Below, piece by piece: positions 22,741 through 33,676 of a DNA stretch of 64,000 nucleotides. This DNA is from Symsagittifera roscoffensis (taxonomy: Eukaryota; Xenacoelomorpha; Acoela; Convolutidae). The number at the start of each line of letters is the position of its first letter. Positions within the stretch are counted from its first letter, which is position 1. The position numbers and the translations under genes are program-made. The stretch lies in the NCBI RefSeq assembly GCF_963678635.1, contig NC_087063.1, positions 62,039,850-62,103,849 of the forward strand, written 5' to 3'. The notes below the pieces were generated by a model. It was not told the DNA's origin. It saw only the letters and a list, made by a program, of their open reading frames with translations, and ran no database searches.

Positions 22741-24140
22741 GGTGAAAGGGAGGTCTTGTGAGGCATAGTATGCGTCAAGCTTAAGGACGATATCCACAAT
22801 CCGGGAGAACTGAACGGACAAATGATGACACTAAAGGAGCACATCAGGGTAAGGTACAGGCTATCGGACATGATACGAGCACAGAAAAAACGACAAAATG
22901 ACAAGCAACCTCTCCGAATGGATCCGAACGAAGTAAGGGAAAAAGGATATCTGGAGAAGGACAGCTACAAGATCTTGAGCCGGTTCTACAAGGATTTTAG
23001 GGACTTAGTCTACCACACAGCAGACGGTGTCGTGGCCTGTAGGAGAAGAGATGAGGAGAAAAAATTGCAAAAACCTAATCTCATTGTAGTACCGCAGCTA
23101 TACCAAACAGAAGTGCTTTTCAGATTACATGACCAGATGGGACATCAAAGAATAGACAAGGTGCAGCAAAGAATACTGCATCAGTTTGATTGGCCAGGAA
23201 TGAGGAAAGCTTGCGACAGATGGGTCAACGCATTATGTCGTGTCTACAGTGAAAGACCCAATGAAGGTGAAGTTCCCTCTCAAATTGGTGGAAAGCCCAG
23301 AATTCAATGAGGTTGTACAGATAGATCGCCGAAAGATCTGCATGTCAGTTTCTTGATATAACCAGATACTAGTAATCATAGATCACTTCAAGAAAGCGGC
23401 GGAAGCAGTACCGTGTCATACGGCCTTGGCAGAAGAAACTTGCGACCACTTGATCACGCTCTGGATATCACGGTATGGTTGACCGATGACCTTTCAATCG
23501 GACAACGGGAAGGCCTTCCTAGGAGATGTAACAAAAAACTCATGAGAAGATCTCACATCACAATCGTTGTCTTACCATCCACAGACGAATGGACTAGTGG
23601 AAAGGCAAAACAGAACGCTAGTGAATATGCTCAGTGTATATAGCTCGAGAAATTTGACGGAATGGGACAAATAATTGCCGCTAATGGTGGGAGCGTACAA
23701 TAGCACACAACACTTCAAAACTGGGATCAGTCCTTTCATGATGCTAAGAGGGCATTACCCCTGACTATCTACTATCCAGAATATGAAGGGCAGAAGACAT
23801 CACCTCAAGCTTATGCGAAGGAAGCAATCAAGAGACAACAAGATTTTAACGAAATATGCAGAAGGAATACACCTCAAGCACAGTTGAGACAACGGAGGAA
23901 GTATGATGAGAAAATACTTCAAGCGAAACCATATGCTGTAAAAAACAATGTTTTTGGGTGTTCCCGAATGTCATACCTCATACCTCCAAAAGGAACAAAG
24001 CATTTATTGAAGAAATGTAGAGGACAGTTCATGGTAACATAGGTGCACCAGCAAGATATATTCTACCGCTTGAGCACAAGGCGTGCCGCGCACTATGAAA
24101 ATCTGTAGCCTCATGTCCAATCGTCGGAAGATTGGTGCGT
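22741..24140 (+). pseudogene. pol: Integrase, A2
   Basis: The frame 22,822-23,310 carries the HHCC region with both His present (HDQMGHQRIDKVQQRIL), though the last Cys is lost (ALCRVYS). The first Asp lies in VVQIDRRKIC (about 23,325), the second in FQSDNGKAFLG (about 23,500), and the Glu in YHPQTNGLVERQNR (about 23,600), across frame changes. The C-terminal YPEYEGQKTSPQAYAKE and the GPF-like part follow to 24,140. Confidence 0.85.
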
Positions 24141-24950
24141 GACACAGAAAATGGAAGATTATGAGTATCTAGTGGTGGAACTGGCATGTGAGGTGAATGA
24201 GAAAGGCACCAGGGAGAAAAATGATGGCAACGAGAACATGAGTATGGACGACAATGAAAAGATAGAGGTAGGCTCGGAAGTTGACTATTTCGTAGAAGAG
24301 TGCTGGAACGAACCGGAGCAGAACGAGGTGCCAAGATGGACAGAACCAGGTATGCCCATGACTACGGAAACAAGAAGGGGCGGGCACAAAAAGACAAGTC
24401 TATGGTACAAAAGATATGGCGATGTTTTCTTGATTGACAAAAAAATACCCAGACGAGATAGGAGCAGATATGGTGAGCATTGGCGACATGGTGGCTTATG
24501 AAGAGTGGCAGATCATCAACTACAGTGAACACTCGTGGCAGGAGGACCATAACGTGTCAGAAAGAGAAGTGGATCTAGAACCGAAAGAGATAGAAAAAAA
24601 GGATAACACAAACTTGAGGATTCTAGAGAGAACACATGATCTGCAGGCCTACAAGAAGGAAACACAAAGCATCCAACAAGTGGACATATCAGCAGGTAAA
24701 CACGCAAAAGAAAAGAATTTGTTGTTTGGTTGGACGGCCAAAGACCGACCATTCGATGTACCACCCGGCAATTTGAGTCCAGCACCATCGACGGGGATGT
24801 CGATAAATACTTTTGTCCGGAGAGTGAGGGTAGGACTTACCCACACCAAAAATTTAATGAAAAAGAAACTCAGGGAAATGAGAAAGACTAACGGACTGGA
24901 GCTGGATCAAAAAGAAGTCGAGCCTACCCTTGGAAAAAGTTCAAGATCAA
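24141..24950 (+). pseudogene. pol: Integrase C-terminal extension, A2
   Basis: The frames 24,139-24,501 and 24,434-24,988 are open. The first begins DYEYLVVELACEVNEKGTRE, shared with B2 (PACEVNEKGTREKNDGNE), then turns acidic. The second ends with STGMSINTFVRRVRVGLTHT, matched in B2 by STGTSMDIFFRGVEVGLTHT. This forms the spacer between integrase and the macro-like domain. Confidence 0.65.
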
Positions 24951-25424
24951 GTTTGAAATACCGAATGAGTTTTCAGAAAACACCCTAATCACGGACAGCG
25001 ACTTCATCTGGTCAGATAGGACCAGTGCAATCTGCATAACAGCTGATATGAATTTCAACATCAGATTGGAGGCCGATTTTTAGAGGATACCAAAATGTGG
25101 AGTTTCTTTTCAGGCAGAGACCAGGATTGGGACGCCTGGCGGCACTTCCTCCTTCAGTTTCACAGGTTCCTGGCAAATACCTATGCTTTTCGTGACAAGA
25201 TTCAGTGAGAGAAACGTGGTAGATCCCGAGCACGTAATGCTGGCCTTGACACGATTGAGAAACTTTCTAGTGCAAAGAGGGATAAAGAGTTTTCAATCCC
25301 AGTTTACGATCCAAATAGGGGCAGATTGAATCCTAGGAAGCTATAAGCCATCCTTCGTGTGGTCTTCGCAGAAACAAAAGTAATGGTATATCTACACAAG
25401 AATTACTACTTGAGTTTGGCCTGA
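24951..25424 (+). pseudogene. Macro-like (ADP-ribose-binding type) domain at the pol C-terminus, A2
   Basis: Pieces in three frames read IPNEFSENTLITDSDFIW, SDRTSAICITADMNFNIRLE, VTRFSERNVVDPEHVM, LALTRLRNFLVQRGIKSF, SIPVYDPNRGRLNPRKL and RVVFAETKVMVYLHKNYYLS. They match the B2 domain in order. The pattern of a conserved N-terminal strand, a helix after ITAD, a V-T-x strand, a helix with LxxLRxFL, then a P-x-x-x-x-x-x-G loop and a VF..T.V.VYL end resembles TARG1/Poa1 macro domains. Broken by a stop and two frameshifts. Confidence 0.55.
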
Positions 25425-25976
25425 GTCTCGGGTGGACACAAGAATTTTGAGTTGGGGTCTAGATCTTGAATAGGCACGAGGGTCTTGAGCTAAGCAAAAG
25501 AGAGGCACGCGACAGGAAAGTAATTTTCAGTTTAACTGGCATGACAATCGAAACATTATTCTTATCTAAAATGCATGGTGCTAAAACATAAACGGATCTG
25601 CTTGATTTGAATACCTAATTGAATCTTTTTTGTCAAAGATTGTTCAAATAAAGTTTTGAAGACGCAAAGGGGGGAGGTTTAGATTAGTCATGAGCAAAAC
25701 ATTATTGGTCTAAAAATAAACTTTATTTTTAGATTGATTTTGAATTATAAACAATGATAACCAAACTGTCGTACACTAATTACAGAAGCAAGAGCATCAC
25801 CCAGTAGTCCGCAATCTTTACCGGAGAAAGGCTTTTCTTGATTGTTAACCTTGTTAAGCTATTTCATGAGTGTTATCTGGTAAAAGTATTTCTTGAATGT
25901 TAATCTGATTAGGGTATTTCTTGAGTGTTAATCTGGTAAAACTGCATCTCGAGTGTTTAATTAGTGAGAAAATTTC
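25425..25976 (+). other. Spacer after pol in A2
   Basis: No coding sequence is recognised between the end of the macro-like domain and the next open stretch. The spacer contains a short degenerate tandem repeat near its 3' end. Confidence 0.5.
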
Positions 25977-25985
25977 TTGAGCATT
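25835..25985 (+). repeat. Degenerate ~28-bp tandem repeat in A2
   Basis: About five units start with TTTCTTGAGTGTTAATCTGG or close variants (TTTCATGAGTGTTATCTGG, TTTCTTGAATGTTAATCTGA). They immediately precede the next coding remnant. No counterpart is obvious in B2. Confidence 0.55.
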
Positions 25986-26330
25986 ACGAAGCACAAGGGG
26001 ATGGCAGACCGCTTTTGGAAATCTGTGCCAGCAGCATTGAAGAAACGCACGCTCGATGAACTGTATAGGCGCTGGAGGGATATTGATCACACGCAAGTGG
26101 ATGAGAGACTGGCAGTGATGCTTCACGCCATGATGCAGCTGGAGTCCCAAGGAGAATGCAGAGAGTCGGCGACCGAGGCAGTGCTGATAGTGGGCTACAC
26201 CTGGGATGCGATCTCTAATCAAGAACGGACAAGTTGGCTGTCTTTGAACATCGATGGAGGCTTGAGAGGATTCGATCTGGCAAGGAACCCCGGCTTGATC
26301 AATACGACGGAATATGGAGCTGAGTAATTC
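25977..26330 (+). pseudogene. Unknown accessory protein, N-terminal part, A2
   Basis: The open frame of 116 codons includes MADRFWKSVPAALKKRTLDE (ATG 26,001), LYRRWRDIDHTQVDERLAVM and TEAVLIVGYTWDAISNQERT. It is mostly helical and charged, and I recognise no domain. It seems to be the start of a protein whose later parts are the coiled coil and the SGNH region. It ends at TAA/TGA-type stops after GLINTTEYGAE. Confidence 0.55.
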
Positions 26331-26379
26331 CCCTCCTTACCAAGCCCACAACGAGGACTGAAACCCAGTCCAGCAGCAA

Positions 26380-26840
26380 GGATTTATCCATGATACGGTC
26401 TCAACAAACGGAGGAGGCATATCCAGACCTCTGCAACTTGAAGAGAGAACTCGAAGTTTCTCAAATTGAAAGGGACCAAGCCAATTTTGATAAGGACAAG
26501 GCTACGATCGAGAGGGATCAAGCAGTGCTCAAGAAGGACAAGGAATATTTGAGAGGTACTTGTTGAGGGCGGAGCGGGACCGAGCCGAAAAATTGCAAGA
26601 GAGCAGAGCGAACTGTGACCAGATAAAATCAGAACTTGAGCGATTCGAGTGCCTGCTTCAACCCGGATTCCATGGCCCTGGAGCAAATGAGCGAGGACCT
26701 GGACACGGGGATGCCGCCAGAACCCGTTCCATCCTTGAGTGATCTTGAGTCAGGCCGAATCAAGCAGCTAATGGTAGGTGTCGCACTATCGGGTCTGAAA
26801 CCCAGCTCAACGGTAGGCAGTCAGGCTAGCGCGGGGTAAT
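26380..26840 (+). pseudogene. Coiled-coil segment of the accessory protein, A2
   Basis: Frames here read EEAYPDLCNLKRELEVSQIE, RDQANFDKDKATIERDQAVL and, after a frame change, LRAERDRAEKLQESRANCDQ. The regular heptad-like spacing of hydrophobic and charged residues indicates a coiled coil of about 70-80 residues. The part after it (LQPGFHGPGANERGPGHGDA) is Gly/Pro-rich. Confidence 0.6.
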
Positions 26841-26929
26841 CACGTCTCCAGGATTTGCACGCGAAACTAAACCACTCACCTGGAGAGAGCAACCAGTCAG
26901 GAGTGTCATGGTCTCGAACTACAAAAAAA

Positions 26930-27640
26930 ACAGCTACGTTGTATATCATCGAGCCCGGAAGGAGGATTGGACGACAGTGCAACGCGAGAGGAGGGACGGC
27001 TTCATTGAAGCATCTTGGGTGGAATAATTTACACAACCTAGGATACCCGACGGCACGGTCCACTTAAAAACTGGAGACAGTCTGATCAGGATTCTGACGA
27101 GAATCCAACCGCACTGGCAAGTAGGAGTCTTGCTACTAATTTTGTCGGGTGTTGCAATGCGCCAGATGTTGGTATCACTAGATGTGCTTGAAAAGAGGAA
27201 GATAAAGACTGTCAACCTGATGATGGGAACTAACGATGTCTCTAGAGGTGAATCCAGGAAGACGATGAGGTTGCCGGAGCAAGTGAACTGAATTCTTGAG
27301 CAGCTGAGAATCTACTTGGACCCCACGGTGCTCACGATTTGCGGATTTCCTTACAACATGATGCCAGACCAGAATGCAATAAGCATGAATGAGGGAGTGC
27401 TTCACATCAATGATATAACAGAGAAATACAGAAGAAGAGCATCCTACCCGTGAAGCTGCTTGAAGTCGAGCGAATGATGGAGGATTCCTTACCGCATGGC
27501 TCATCCTCTGATGGCATCCACTTTGATAAGCCCAAGAGCGTAGAGTGGTTGAATGGTGTTTTTCAAAGACACATCAACGATCTAGAGTCAGACCTGCTGG
27601 AGAATGGACATTTCACCTTTGGTTCACCCCCGAGGCCCTC
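26930..27640 (+). pseudogene. SGNH (GDSL-type) hydrolase domain remnant, A2
   Basis: One frame holds block I TGDSLIRIL (GDSL codons 27,073-27,084; Ser is the expected nucleophile), a Gly-containing block II LILSGVAMRQM, and block III NLMMGTNDVSRG (GTND, 27,226-27,237). After an internal TGA (27,289) and a 1-base shift near 27,450, block V SSDGIHFD follows (DGIH, 27,510-27,521: the D-x-x-H catalytic pair). Order and spacing (Ser to Asn 51 residues, then ~93 to Asp) fit SGNH esterases. It could have acted as an esterase or lipase; the substrate is unknown. Confidence 0.6.
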
Positions 27641-28410
27641 CTTTTTTTCCTTTTTCAACCCCGTGTCCAGGTCCTCGCTCATTTGCTCCAGGGCCATGGA
27701 ACCCAGGTTGAAGCAGCCACTCGGCCAGTGATCCACCGATTGGGAGGAAGGATCATTTCTAGAGGAATTTCAGTGAGCCGTAGGAGCAGCCAGCCCGGCT
27801 CGACACCAATGGAGAAGGACGATATTGAGTCTTATACGCCGCAAAACTCAGTGGTGTTGTCAGTAGTGATAGTGAAAAAAGACAAGATCGTCAAAGCATC
27901 GGCAGGAGGTCCTGGAGAATTAAACAAAACGAGGAATCTGGAGCGAGTGAGAAATCTAGATCTCGAGGATCTGGCCTGCAGGCGGGAACTAAAAGAAGTC
28001 TTGAAACTCAAAAGTCTGTCGCACGAGGATCTGAGCAACCATTACTGCGTGGATTGCCTAAGAGCGCACAAAGCGCACAAAGCGCATTTTTCACGAGACA
28101 AGACTTTGTGGGCAACGGACCTGAATGGAATTCCGAGGAGATCGATCTTTGATCCAGTCAACTACGGGCCTCTCAAGGAGTTGGGAAGCCCATGCCTCAT
28201 TGTGCAACCATGCGCACGAGAATTGTCAGAATCAGTGTGGCGATTGCCGCTCAGTTGGGAACCGTAGATAAGCGTCTTGTGCCGAAGAGTATGGGACTCC
28301 TCGATACTGTTTACATGGGTCCAAAATTGTCGAGAGATCCACGATATGGAAAATCTCATGGAACCTCACAGCTGTCTGAGGCGCTGGCAGTCTATAATCT
28401 CTGAGACCTT
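27641..28410 (+). pseudogene. Unknown accessory segment with Cys/His motif, A2
   Basis: The frame 27,545-28,267 is open for 240 codons. From about 27,800 it reads KDDIESYTPQNSVVLSVVIV, a Lys/Arg/Glu-rich helix (LEDLACRRELKEVLKLKSLS) and CVDCLRAHKAHKAH, which could be a small metal site. The part before 27,700 in this frame is a shadow of the SGNH tail. Function unknown. Confidence 0.45.
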
Positions 28411-29390
28411 GGAGCAGCGAGAGTAATCATCGTAGCGTGATCGCACTTCGTTGGAACGTCTCCAAAGTTGTTTTGGCTAGAAACGTTGGTGTACCTGCTG
28501 CCAGGGGCGGAACTGAATCAGATGTTGACTCTGATTTTGGCAAAAAAGTCGGAAACGCCTTGTGAACCCGCTTTGTTGTTGTTTGCGGGGATGAACGATC
28601 ATCTACACGCGGCAGTGTTATTTGAGCCCATGAGAAACAGAGAACCGACGCCGGAGAAGATATGGGATGCAATTCAAACGATGTTTGCCTGAATTAACGA
28701 CGTGCAGGAGTTGGTGGCCTCTCGATTGGGATCGAAAACCAAGGTGGTATTCAATTCATCACCAGGCTATTCTCGCATGCCCCCAATTCTCCAATTAGTG
28801 TATACGATGTTAGTCTTCATAGCGTAGGGCAGTGGGCTGCGGACTTTAATGGCAGCTCCTTATCGAGAACTCGAGCCGGTAAACTTGACACTTCTAAAAT
28901 CGGAAATTGCCGCGGCCTGGGCAGACGTGTCCAGCACCTTGAGAGGTTTCCACGAGCATGCAAACGTATTGATCGTGTTGGATGAGGTGCTTTGTGCTTT
29001 GTCTCGAGATATCGAATCTGGCCAGACAATTCAATACTCAAATAGGGGATGACCATCCAGTGATTGGCCCTTTGACCGCTAATTTATAGTTCTGGAACAT
29101 AGAGCTTAGGATAACGGTTCCATTGGCAGTACAAAAAGACCCATCAATGATCGGCAGATTATGGTGGGAGCTGAGAAACAGTCGGAATTGATGGTATATT
29201 GTTTAACTCAAGAAAGAGGGAGATGGCCGTTCCTGAAGCCAAGGCTGGAGAATGTGAATGACAAGACAAAAGAAATCGCACCTCCCTGATTAGGCAAATA
29301 TAGGAGTTTCTGCAAGATCAACTCGAGCTCTGTGAGAAGAGGAAGCTGACGGTGGGGAAATTTGACACCTCAGCAAAAGAAACCACCACC
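28411..29390 (+). pseudogene. Possible second SGNH-like domain, A2
   Basis: After a strand-like ARVIIVA and VYLLPGAELNQM, the text has PALLLFAGMNDHLHAA (GMND, 28,588-28,599, a block III-like G-x-N-D), then VVFNSSPGYSRMPP, a helix AAAWADVSSTLRGF, the strand ANVLIVLDEVL and GDDHPVIGPLTANL. The layout parallels the SGNH domain before it, but no clear GDS is seen and the final motif is not a standard D-x-x-H. The tail LTQERGRWPFLKPRLENVND follows in another frame. Confidence 0.4.
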
Positions 29391-30464
29391 GCTGGCTTTT
29401 CGAGGTAACATGCGAAAAATGACTTGAAAACGATGAAATTACACAAAATCTTGGAATTCTTGATCCCATGCTGGGAGAAGAAATGCATGGACAGGATATT
29501 TTATTGGGGGAAAAACACTATCTTCGAAGCATTTGTACAAGATCATTTGAGCATGTCAATCAACCTGTTGTTAGCCTTGTAACTGGTGTATCCCAGATAC
29601 TTATTCAACATGGGTCCTGCCTATATGTTCAGTAGGGGTGTGGAGACCCTCAGAATTGATGGGTTTTTTATACATCGATACTTCTGACGCATGGGAATCT
29701 GGCGGTGTTCCACCGATTAATGAAATACGTGGACCCCCTGTCGGTAGGGAAAGCCGACTCGATTCTTGAGATCTAATCTTACAAGTGCGCTGCCGGGTTA
29801 AAACCCCTTCTTGTAGAATACCTCTTGATGCAGAATCTGCACCGGACAGGAGAGGAAAAGATCACGAAGACTAAAGAAGAGACGAGAAAGATGAATGGAG
29901 GCATGCCCCTTCTGACTGACCTGTTCGACATTCAGTAGTGTACGTGAGCCTTATCAGTATCTTGGACGGGACAGCGTTTAATTGGTGTAGGCAAGAAAAC
30001 TTGAGAGCACAGATGAGTTAGACGGTGCTATTGGGAAAACGCTCAATTTCAGAGGCCTGCTGCAATGCAGAATGGGGGGAAAGCGAGAGGGTCCTATCGA
30101 GGCCTACCAAAAATTCTGGAACCTAAATCTTTTGACAAAGAATACTTGAAAGACGTTGAGCATTTCAGCGTGGGAGAAGAGTTCCGAATTCGTGAAAAGA
30201 GAGCTTGAGACAATTCTAGAGCTGGATGTGTTGCCGGCCACCATCCCAGAGTTTCCGACGGTAAGGCGATTGACCTGATGAGGCTGATGATGGCTCCATC
30301 TATACCGGCTAGAAAGGCTGTGGAACGACATCAAGAAGTGTTCACACAAGGCTGGGATCTCCTGTTCATTGGATACTCGACAACAGTGTATTTCCATACG
30401 TGCGAAATTAAAATAAAATTATGGACCATAAGTTTATGGGTCAAGAAGATGTGGGGTTCAATCA
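29391..30464 (+). pseudogene. Homologue of the first B2 downstream ORF, A2, heavily decayed
   Basis: A stretch near 29,780-29,930 reads LLMQNLHRTGEEKITKTKEE and GGMPLLTD. It matches LLPQNRFGTGEDETIEREED and GGMPLLTD of the B2 ORF at 55,427. The rest is scattered over frames with many stops. The homology shows that this downstream gene belongs to the element and not to one insertion site. Confidence 0.6.
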
Positions 30465-31230
30465 ATGCCTCCCAAGTATGAGGACCGGGACGTGAACAAA
30501 ATCCTTGAGAGGGCTGGTTTCGAGAACAAGGAGCCCATATACGACAGCGGAAGGATGATCGTGGAAGATGGTCACCTGGCCTTAAAAGACGAGATGAAAA
30601 TCAACAAGAGGACACACCTAGCGCCTTATGCGCTTGAGGAGTTGGAATTGCAAAATTCGACGTAGCGGGAGCACTCTATGTGTCCCTGGAAAACAGAGCA
30701 ATGGATCCGGCGATGCCCTCACCTCTGTCAGTCGATACTTCTGGAGACAAGAGTGGCCTTCCGGTGAAAGGCAGGTTTGAAGATGCATTGAAAAGTTTTC
30801 TCGGTGCCCAAGCATTGAAGCGGAAGAGGGAAAAAATAGATGAAACCCTCAGCGAGCCCGAAGAAGAAATGGAGATAGGAGCTACCCCTAACGAAGAGGT
30901 GGTGCCCGGAAATTTTAGTCCTGGTACCACTCGCCAGCTGTTGCAGAGTTTGAGCGGTGACAATTGGGTGAATACTACCACTCCACCCTTGGCATCTTCC
31001 AGATAGAATCTGGAGTTGCAGCTGGGAAATGACCCCTCGAATATGGACATGGTGCTCTTGAGTGATGAAGCTAGGGAGAAAAATCTTCAATTGTGGTTTC
31101 AGTAAAGGAGTGAGGTGGAGGAAGAGGAAGCGGGAGGTAGAAGAAATGAGTTCATCGGCGGAGGTGGTATCAGAGAAGAACCTGAAGGAAAAACCTGGAT
31201 GATCCAGAAGCATATCAGGGGATAGAAAAT
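30465..31230 (+). pseudogene. Homologue of the second B2 downstream ORF, A2
   Basis: The frame 30,465-30,665 includes YEDRDVNKILERAGF and KRTHLAPYALEELELQNS, matching YEDEGQIPEAYPILNS and TRTFLAPFGYEEIKV of B2 (56,375-56,500). The next frame (30,680-31,006) is acidic and Ser/Pro-rich, with RFEDALKSFLGAQALKRKRE and LSEPEEEMEIG, similar in character to B2 56,500-56,900. No domain recognised. Confidence 0.55.
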
Positions 31231-32372
31231 TGGCCTGGAGGCAGAGATGGGGTTTTTCGTAAGCGAGGTCTACAGTCTGCCGATGAATGCGAAGTCTCCG
31301 GTGGGATCAGTCATGGCGAAATTGTGGGGAAGTCATTGCCTTCTATATAAGGCGATGGTGGAAGCGTCTAGCCAGAGGTCGATGAACGAAAAAGTTTTCT
31401 CGGTGCCCAAGTTCGTACGCTTAGTGCGAATGTCACATAATTCGCATCGGTTGTTACGAAAGATGCAGGGAGCGGTGCCAGAGAACCGAAAGAAGGACTT
31501 GTGTGGAATATGGGGAGAAGAAATCTCGAGTTTGGAAAAAGAGAACAGTATGATTTCGAAAGGCAAAATGCGATTGGGAAGGCAACGAACAACACGCAAG
31601 CTGTTGACAAGAATGATAAGACACACGCGAAAATGGTAGACTTTGAACCTTTGCTCGAGGCTTCTGGAGATCGTAACCTCCGAGGCATCAATCTGACGCA
31701 GGGAGAATACCCATGTAACTGTCTAGCACATACTGTGTGGTATCCAGAGCAGCTAAACCTCTGCATGATATGGGATATCGAGGAAATTCGGTCAACAGGA
31801 TTAGCTGACCATCTACAAAAGGTTACTCTCTTAGTGGTGAGCTCGATGTTGCCGTTGCGATGGATTGAGGAGAATATAGCGAAGTATCGGAAGTCAAAGG
31901 CACCGACAGAGGTGACGATACATGCTATTGACTACAGCAGGAGGCTTGAGTTGATTGAGACTGCTTGTAAGGTTTTCGCTGTACCCATGGAAGCGAGGCA
32001 CGTGTGGAGTCGCATACGGTTCTTCTCAAGGTTTCGAGCGACGCTGACCTCTCGGCTGTATACGTTGACGACAAACCACATAAAGAAACACCAGAAAGAA
32101 TATCGCCAATTTCAGGAGGGCCCGATGCCTTCAAAAGACCTCTTTTGACTCAACGTAAGGGTATAACCACGGGTTGGAAAAGGGTTGGTAAGATGTCTAG
32201 ACTTAATACCAAAGCAAGGGAATCAATACTGGAAGAGGACCTGGCAAAGAATGTAAGCTTGAGCTTGCATAATTACTTTTGCTTGAACAAAGAGTCCAAC
32301 TTCAAGAGTCTACTAAACCAACCGAGAAGATTGCAAGAGCAAAGAGAACGGATCTGGGATCAGTTCCGATGA
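31231..32372 (+). pseudogene. Homologue of the B2 402-residue ORF, A2
   Basis: Frames 31,247-31,639, 31,501-32,148 and 32,004-32,372 read FSVPKFVRLVRMSHNSHRLL, MVDFEPLLEASGDRNLRGIN, LTQGEYPCNCLAHTVWYPEQ, KVFAVPMEARHVWSRIRF and LAKNVSLSLHNYFCLNKESN. Each has a counterpart in order in B2 59,275-60,483. Where B2 has a hydrophobic ITIVIVGVLMAILWL, A2 has LLVVSSMLPLRWIEEN, so a membrane helix is not conserved. Confidence 0.7.
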
Positions 32373-32832
32373 CGAGGAGGCGTTAACGAGGCAAATCACT
32401 GTGTCGAGTGAATCTGGACCCAGTACCTCGAAGACGGGCGCTATGGTGCTCAAGGCTCGGTTGTTGAGTGTTGAGTGTTGAAGGAATTTGGGGCTTGAGC
32501 GTGAGCTCAGATGAAATCTGAGGACACGGAAAAGAAAATTTAACCTACAAAATATTGTTATTAGTATAATATATCTATTTGTATATATCAAAATATTGCA
32601 TGACAAGTTTCTGACTGGGTTGAGAAATTTTTTTTTGAGAAACATTTTATAAGCTGAACTTTAAGGTGCAGGTGGATGCAGATTTTTGATTGCTGTTTAG
32701 CTATAAAGTGACAATTTTGCATAGCTGTGAATTTTGTGGATGTAGATGAAAATAAATCTGCTGTAAACTTCTGTAAATGACCACTGGCACTGTTTCATGA
32801 AACGCACTCAACGTTCTGGAGGCTCACTTACA
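32373..32832 (+). other. 3' untranslated region of A2
   Basis: This is A+T-rich, with no gene and a short TTGAGTG repeat near 32,465. I see no convincing polypurine tract just before the LTR. Confidence 0.5.
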
Positions 32833-33676
32833 TGACAATGACGCGCGATGAAGAGCCCGGGGAGTTTATGCCAGTCGGTCATATCTCGAAGTTCAGCCTT
32901 GTTTTGAGATGAAAAGTAATTTTTGAAAAATTCGAATCGACCCTGTTATGCTCAAGTTTCTCGCGACAATTGGAATTTCAAAATAAATCAGATCAAAATA
33001 TTCGAGATATAATTGCGGGAAAGTCGCCAGAAATCAATAGAGTAAAAGTGCTATTCGCAACTTTACCCGAATCTTCAGCACGAGTAGAGGTGTCTTGTTC
33101 CTGATAGAGATGATCGACAGTTCAGAAAAAGAAGTGCAATTGTTTGGGCGTGAAAGAGACTTGACTGGGAAGGTGGAGAGACGAAGCTGCCCAATGGGCC
33201 AGGAAATAAAACTTCTTGAACCAAACTCATTTACTGAAAACTTCTGGAGATACCTTAGTTACGTTACTCACTTGAATCTAGATTCCTGCCGCTATAGGTG
33301 CGCCTAGTTTAAGTGATTTCTTGAGTGCATTTTATGTGATTATGTTAGGGTAAGGCGAGTTTTAGGTTGATACATCTGAAATGGATCAAAGATCCACTGT
33401 CCCATAAAAACTGACGGTATACCTAAGCTTCCGACCCTGTTTATAATGGCGTTCGCGTGTTTTAGGTATTTAGAGACCTGACTACGGGTGTGTTCTTAAT
33501 TCTAGAGTGGAGGGGTTTTTTGGTAGTAGCCTTTGAGCTGTAACACGGTAGTCTCTTCTCGAAAGTGAACCGAACTGGCTCCGACTGACTGAGGTACAAA
33601 AACACAAAAGATAATGTCCCTGATATTTGAGCCAATGGTTGCAGGGCCTATTTTTCTTAACCTCTTTTGTATTTTG
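32833..33676 (+). repeat. 3' LTR of A2
   Basis: From about 32,878 this matches the LTR at 9,331, and from 33,070 also 20-613. The start is placed at TGACAATGACG (32,833) as the best TG start before the shared text, and is uncertain by tens of bases. Homology ends at 33,676, about 20 bases before the expected GTTACA end, where a T-run begins. The TATA box is mutated here. Confidence 0.7.

Larger units (their letters stand above)
9331..33676 (+). mobile_element. Giant Ty3/gypsy LTR retrotransposon copy A2 (~24 kb)
   Basis: From the shared LTR to the LTR at 32,833-33,676 the order is leader, gag, a rearranged and duplicated block, protease, RT, RNase H, integrase, macro-like domain, then ~7 kb of further coding remnants including an SGNH signature. 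All genes are broken. Without the 2.4-kb duplication and the displaced integrase pieces the element would still be about 20 kb, similar to B2. Confidence 0.8.
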
